DNA of 64,000 nucleotides. Source: Cordia subcordata. Its lineage: Eukaryota > Streptophyta > Magnoliopsida > Boraginales > Cordiaceae. The notes beneath the pieces are model-generated. The model ran no database searches and had not been told where the DNA came from. It worked only from the letters and a program-made list of their open reading frames with translations. A program made the position numbers and the translations under genes. Of this stretch, positions 58,715 through 64,000 are shown piece after piece. The DNA is taken from the NCBI GenBank assembly GCA_028554755.1, contig JAPTOF010000001.1, positions 36,475,501 to 36,539,500 of the forward strand. The letters are read 5' to 3'. How positions within the stretch are numbered: position 1 is the stretch's first letter; every line of letters starts with the position of its first letter.

Positions 58715-59162
58715 TTAGGCTAAAAACCTGCCCAAAAGGTGAATGAAGAAAAGGGGATGAAACGGGGTGAGATAAAGATGTCACGTCCTCGTAAATATCT
58801 GATTTATCAAATCAAGAACACTTTATTTTTATTTTGCTGCGGCGCTATTGTGAGAACTAGTTGTTGATCATTTTGAGATAGAAGATTTCTTTAGAAAATG
58901 GAAAAAATATGTGCTGATTTTTTAAATGATTTTTGACGTGAAATTTAATGTCATTATAAATTGTAAAGATAAAACACTAACCTATCTTATTTTAAAGATA
59001 ATTTATATATACACGTATAGATTCTGTATTACAGATTATAAAGTAGGTGTTTTGTTTTTTTAGTTTATACCACATGTTATCATGCCATGTCTTCTTTCCC
59101 CTCCAGAAAGACTGTCCAAATTTGGTCAATAAAAGTTATTTCTAACTTAAATTTTTTTATAA

Positions 59163-59506
59163 TCTATATCTATAAATGGACATTAGAACCTATAGATATT
59201 TATATATCTATATATGTTTACCATTAATATTATATGTTCTAATCCTACCCATTCTTTTTTCTCCAAAAAATAATCTAAACTCCAATAAATATATTATTCA
59301 TCTATATTTTTTAGCTAGAACATTATCTAATTTTACTTTTTCATTTTAAATAATTTATCCAATTATTATAGATATCTCATAAAAAAATGGGTAGTGTCTA
59401 AAACTTATAAAAAATTTAAATTTTATAAAATATAAAGGATATAAATTAGTCATGTCAAAAGATATTATATGCATTTTTTCCATGCATAGCACAAGTTTTA
59501 TTCTAG
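59163..59506 (+). mobile_element. Possible short Helitron remnant
   Basis: It starts TCTATATCTATAAATGG and ends CCATGC-ATA-GCACAAG...CTAG (59503-59506). The hairpin is weak. Another minus-strand terminus of the same type (CTTGTGCATTGTATGG then CTAG) lies at 59815-59842. The remaining DNA from 58715 to 60377 is AT-rich and shows no gene. Confidence 0.3.
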
Positions 59507-60377
59507 TTGTAAAGATAAAGAACTAACTTGGCTTATTTTAATTTTTAAAGACAACTAGAACAACCACTAGTGTTGTTGCAAAGATTGTAGCAGAATTTAT
59601 TTGTGCAAATCATGCAGCTTAATTAGAGGTTGTATTCAAGTGAGAATTTGCAAGTAGCTAGCATCCGTAGTGAATATATATAAATTCATGATAGAAAGAC
59701 AAGTGAGCATTTCTAAATTAGGAAATCAATTTTCTTAAAGGTAAAAAAAATGCATGATATATACAGTGACATGTGTCATTACTTGACATAATATGTACTT
59801 TCTTTTATATAATACTAGAGTATATACCATACAATGCACAAGAAAAATATATTTTTAATATTTTTATTTATTATTGATAAACAATTTTTACATGTTATGT
59901 GTGAGGACAAATATATATCTATATATATATATATTAAAATTTACTTTTTGATAAGTTTTTAATACTATAATTTTTATGAGAAATGTTCTGTAATTGAATA
60001 AAATGTTTGGTAAATTATTTATGAGAGATTCTTAATAATTGAATAAAATATTCAATTAAGAAAGTAAAATAAAAAATGATATGATATGAAAAAAAAGTAA
60101 TAGAAGACTTTTAAATGAAAAATAGTATTATTAATTGTCAAATAGATAAATTTCAATCACGTAATAGTTGTATGTATAGGATGATAGACTAAATGGTTTG
60201 TTGGATGGAACAAAGTGATTGGAATTATATGTAACATGTACTGAAAAGTAATATACAGTTTTTATATAATATATAGATTAATTGTCTAAAGGATAAGAAA
60301 TGAAAAACTAATTGGATCACTAACCCAATATTTATACTGTAGTTTCAGACATTTCATTTGGTTCAACTTAATTGATG

Positions 60378-60625
60378 AGAATCCTCTCCCAACTCTGACT
60401 TGGTCCTAATATTAGAACTTACAATCTCAACCATATATTTTATACATGAACAAATTTTTAATGTTGATTTAAATATCTCACCCCTACCAAAAATAGTTTT
60501 CAATTCTCATTTTCTCACTCTTCTTTATTTAAATCAACGGTGAAGATTTATTAATATATAAACTATATGATTGAGATTGTAAGTTAGAAGGTTAGGACCA
60601 AATCATGAGTTAAGAGAGAATTGAC
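60378..60625. mobile_element. MITE-like inverted repeat
   Basis: GAGAATCCTCTCCCAACTC...CTTGGTCCTAATATTAG... at 60378-60445 pairs with TGATTGAGATTGTAAGTTAG...TTAGGACCAAATCATGAG...GAGAGAATT at 60560-60625. The arms of about 65 bp are ~75% complementary. The family and the exact ends are uncertain. Confidence 0.6.
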
Positions 60626-60876
60626 GTAATGAAGTTATCTGATGCTTTCTCTTACATGGGAGATGATCTATTGAAAAAATTCTTTCCTCAAGTGAAAGCA
60701 TCACTGACTCCTCACTAGCTGTCTCCTTATACTTTAATATGTTCTTTGCTTAAACAAGTCAAGGATATTGGATCTCATTTTATCTCCTACATGGCGACCA
60801 TAAGAATATTTCTATACCCCACAAAATTTTTCCACTTTTAGTTCATTTCATTTGCAATATAATTTTCTTTTATAGT

Positions 60877-60917
<41 letters not shown>

Positions 60918-61552
60918 CACGTAAAAAGATCATATATAAACCTAATAACAACATGGTTAGTTAGAAAGAGTAATTAATAAAATCATCAAGGGCACGAAAA
61001 AGTAATATTAAGAACGAAATCTTTGTCTTACCCCTACCAAAAATAGTTTTCCATTCTCATTTTCTCACTCTTCTTTATTTAAATCAACGGTGAAAATCTG
61101 TTGATATATAAACTACATGATTGAGATTTTAAATTAGAAGGTTAGGACCAAATCATGAGTTAAGAGAGAATTGACGTAATGAAGTTATCTGATGCTTTCC
61201 CTTACATGGGAGATGATCTATTGAAAAAATTCTTTCCTCAAGTGAAAGCATCACTGACTCCTCACTAGCTGTCTCCTCATACTTTAATATGTTCTTTGCT
61301 TAAACAAGTTAAGGATATTGGATCTCATTTTATCTGCTACATGGCGAACATAAGAATATTTCTATACCCCACAAATTTTTTCCACTTTTTGTTCATTTCA
61401 TTTGCAATATAATTTTCTTTCACAGTAACAAATATATATAAAACACATGAAATGATCATATATAAACCTAATAACAACACGGTTAGTTAGAAAGAGTAAT
61501 TAATAAAATCATCAAGGGCACCAAAAAGTAATATTAAGAACGAAGTTTTTGT
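60480..61552 (+). repeat. Tandem duplication, two ~535-bp copies
   Basis: ACCCCTACCAAAAATAGTTT starts at 60480 and again at 61030. The copies are about 95% identical through ...AAGTAATATTAAGAACGAA. Copy 1 has a 35-base TA run (60882-60917) that is nearly absent in copy 2. The duplication starts inside the MITE loop, so copy 2 carries only the MITE's right arm. Confidence 0.9.
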
Positions 61553-61819
61553 CATAAGACTTTTGACATTATAAAACTAATAAATGAAAAAATAAAAGTT
61601 ACAAAGAATTAAACAGAAGTTTATCAAAAGTTACAAGATAGATCATCATCATATATAGCATAACCCTAATTATTCCTTACATTTAAATAGTCATTTAATA
61701 ACTCTATAGAAAATCAATAAGTTTTAAGTGCGGGTACTACCATTGAATTATACCTTTTGGTCAATAGAATTGCTTAAATTTTACTAAAAGTGATACGTGT
61801 CACCATCAATTTCGTCTAG
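61553..61819 (+). promoter_or_regulatory. Upstream region of the DC1 gene
   Basis: AT-rich DNA between the duplication and the first ATG. No firm TATA box can be picked; TGAATTATACC (about 61744-61754) is a weak candidate. An upstream exon cannot be excluded. Confidence 0.3.
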
Positions 61820-63595
61820 ATGTCCGTTTGGAATAAATTTTCCAAACAATGTTCTGCTTCATTCTGTCGAGAGTGGATGGATACTATTTCCCATTTTGCA
61901 TTCGACCTCCCATTGTGGCCTGTTTATGTACTGCCTGACGATCCCATTAAAGAACAGTGTGTTTTCTGCTACAAAGTAATACTTGGCGATGCTTATGCAG
62001 TCAAGAATGATTTGAAAGATTATCCAGAATCCATGATCCATGAAGAATGCGCCAAGTTGCCAGAAAAGTTGAAACACCTCTGTCATCCCCATCTTCTTGA
62101 CTTCAAGATTCAAAAAACATACACAGATGTTTGTAACGTATGTGGAGATTCAACTGAGTTTATGTATTATTGTTCCCATTGTGTCTATGCTTTGGACATC
62201 AAGTGTGCTTTATTAACTCCCAAAAAACACCAGAAAAGGAATGCAGATGCCTTGTTAATTCCTTGCCAAGGACAAGACTATTTTGAATATTTCTGCTATT
62301 GCTGCAAGCGAGTAATCGAAGGGGTGGTACATTTTCAGCCCGAGTCGAGCAGGTTGCTGCACGAGTCCTGCGCTACATTGCCGGAGGAAATCGATCACCC
62401 CTTTCACACACCACACCCTCTAGCCCTTGTCCCTCAGGGGGCTTTTCCTTGCAATGCTTGCGGACTAGATGCCTCGGGTTACAACTTCCATTGTGCTGAG
62501 TGTGGATTTTATCTGGACGTTCACTGTGCTTTCTTGATGCCTACAGGAAATTATCGGGAGTTGTCTAAACTTCATGCTCAACATCCATTGATTGAGTGTG
62601 ACTGTTCGAGAAGCGTAGAAATTCACTGTATTGCATGTAGAAAACCGTTTAAAAGCTCATTGGTTTATGTTTGCATTGAGTGTCATACCTTGTTGCACCA
62701 GTCTTGCATGAATGTGCCCCTTCAGCTTCAACATCCCTTTCATTGGCAGCACCCGCTCATTTTGTATCAACAGGTTCCTGAAGAATGCAGTGCTTGTGGA
62801 GAATATATTGGAGTTTTTGGTTATGTTTGTAAGCGTTGTTGTTTTGCGATTCACTTCGCATGTGCTTGGCCAATTCCTTCTGTCATAAACTCTGGATTTC
62901 ACCAGCACCCTCTTGCTTTGTTCGACAAGGCAACTAGAAAGGATTGCTATTGCCGTATCTGCAGTAAAAACTGCATTGCCCCTTTCTTCTGCTGTTTGCA
63001 ATGTGGATGTTTTCTCCATCTCTATTGCATTCCTGAATTACCGCGTGTTTTGAAACATAAACGGCACCTACATCCCCTGCATTTCACTGATTCACAAGTT
63101 AAAGATTCTTCTGATGAAGATGAGGAAGCAGAGCTCTACTGCAATGCATGTGAAGAAAGGAGGATGTTGATTGATCCCACTTACTATTGTTCAGAATGTC
63201 ACTTTGTTGCTCATGTTAACTGTTTAATTCCTCAGGTATGATAATGCAAAAGTTGTGTAACTCCTTCCAATATTTCCATTGCCTGGTTTACAAGATTTCC
63301 TACTTGGCTCTTATTTCCATTTCAGATTCTATCATCTCTTGAAATTTCATCTGCAAAAGAAAGTAAGGATGGTCATATGGCCGATGCAACTTATGAGGAT
63401 GTTGAGGATGAGGCTGCAAATGCTTATATTATTCAGACTGAAGATGCTGATACAGAAACCATGTGTTCTCAATTGGACTTGGAAATTGCAGACCTTGAAA
63501 AAGAGATAACTGAACATAAAAAGAAATTAGATGCCTTACAAGTGCAGCATGAACAAAAGGTAAAACATAGGCGATTTCTTGCATCTATATGGTGA
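61820..63595 (+). CDS. Cysteine/histidine-rich C1 (DC1) domain protein, 3' end uncertain
   Basis: Exon 1 is 61820-63235 (472 codons). A 90-bp GT-AG intron leads in phase to 63326-63595 (TGA), giving 561 aa. Alternatively exon 2 ends at a GTAAAA donor (63560) and continues beyond the window. Five C1-like zinc modules can be followed (about residues 86-130, 193-237, 315-359, 370-413, 429-470) with the pattern HPH/HPL...CxxC...YxCxxCxFxLHxxCA; examples are CNACGLDASGYNFHCAECGF and CSACGEYIGVFGYVCKRCC. The C-terminus is acidic, then a coiled coil (LDLEIADLEKEITEHKKKLD). DC1 proteins are a large plant family; some take part in stress and defence signalling, most are unassigned. The ATG at 61877 (MDTISHFAFDLPLW) matches the usual HFxHxHPL-like start better and may be the real one. 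Confidence 0.85.
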
Positions 63596-64000
63596 AGGGA
63601 TTTTCATTTGTTTGTTTGTCCCTTCAATCAGTGTTGCAGCAACCAACATATAAAGTACATACAAAAATTACCGAAAGGGAAAAGGAAATAACATTGAATT
63701 AACTTGTTTGGACTTTTGATGTAGACAAATAATTTCCTAGATATAGCCGGAAGAAAAACATTTTTCCAGCAATCATAATCTGCTGTCTTCAACTTCTTGA
63801 TATGTATACACATTTCACATACCTTACATGGTTGTCTCATGTATAATCTGCTGTGATATTATATTTTACCCCTATGTCAAATGTTCAATGTCTGTCTGAC
63901 AACTAGATCTCTTCATTGCCAAAATTAGTGTATCCAGCATCTCATATATTGTGTCAGAGCAGGGATGCAATTTATCTGCGACAAAGAAACTATGAGTTTC
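63596..64000 (+). other. 3' UTR or intron of the DC1 gene
   Basis: No further coding block of the DC1 family is seen up to the window end. The sequence is pyrimidine/AT-mixed, compatible with an intron or a 3' UTR. Confidence 0.4.

Overview
This is AT-rich nuclear DNA of a flowering plant, most likely a eudicot. The reasons are GT-AG spliced genes of plant-specific families (DUF674, chloroplast folate-biopterin transporter, DC1/C1-like zinc-finger protein), plant F-box relics, and a dense load of plant mobile elements (CACTA, Mutator-like, Helitron, SINE, LINE, Ty3/gypsy of the Tat and Athila-like types). The species cannot be named from the sequence.

Layout. 1-14.8 kb is gene-poor: a long-TIR element at the left edge, a relic of a papain-type protease, microsatellites, a tRNA-type SINE with perfect target-site duplications, a Mutator-like element split by a CACTA element (5.18-10.26 kb), and another long-TIR element (11.4-12.5 kb). 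14.9-23.9 kb holds two intact-looking genes on the + strand: a two-domain DUF674 protein (4 exons, 730 aa) and a plastid folate-biopterin transporter (2 exons, 554 aa). 27.2-39.1 kb holds two related F-box pseudogenes on the - strand. One is interrupted by a Tourist-like MITE, the other by an Athila-like retrotransposon that is itself broken by a solo LTR of the opposite orientation. 39.49-55.68 kb is one L1-type LINE split by a complete but decayed 10.9-kb Tat-lineage LTR retrotransposon. That element carries dual RNase H domains and an antisense spliced ORF downstream of pol. 56-61.6 kb holds Helitron ends, a MITE and a 550-bp tandem duplication. 61.8-63.6 kb is a C1-domain (DC1) gene whose 3' end may continue past the window.

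The three intact genes do not form a pathway; each has its own likely promoter. No prokaryotic-type system, CRISPR array, rRNA or free-standing tRNA gene was seen. The most informative parts are the layered insertions, which can be ordered in time from target-site duplications; the antisense gene in the Tat element; a duplicated splice acceptor inside the DUF674 coding region; and a tandem splice acceptor in the transporter. All calls come from reading the sequence by eye; no database search was run.
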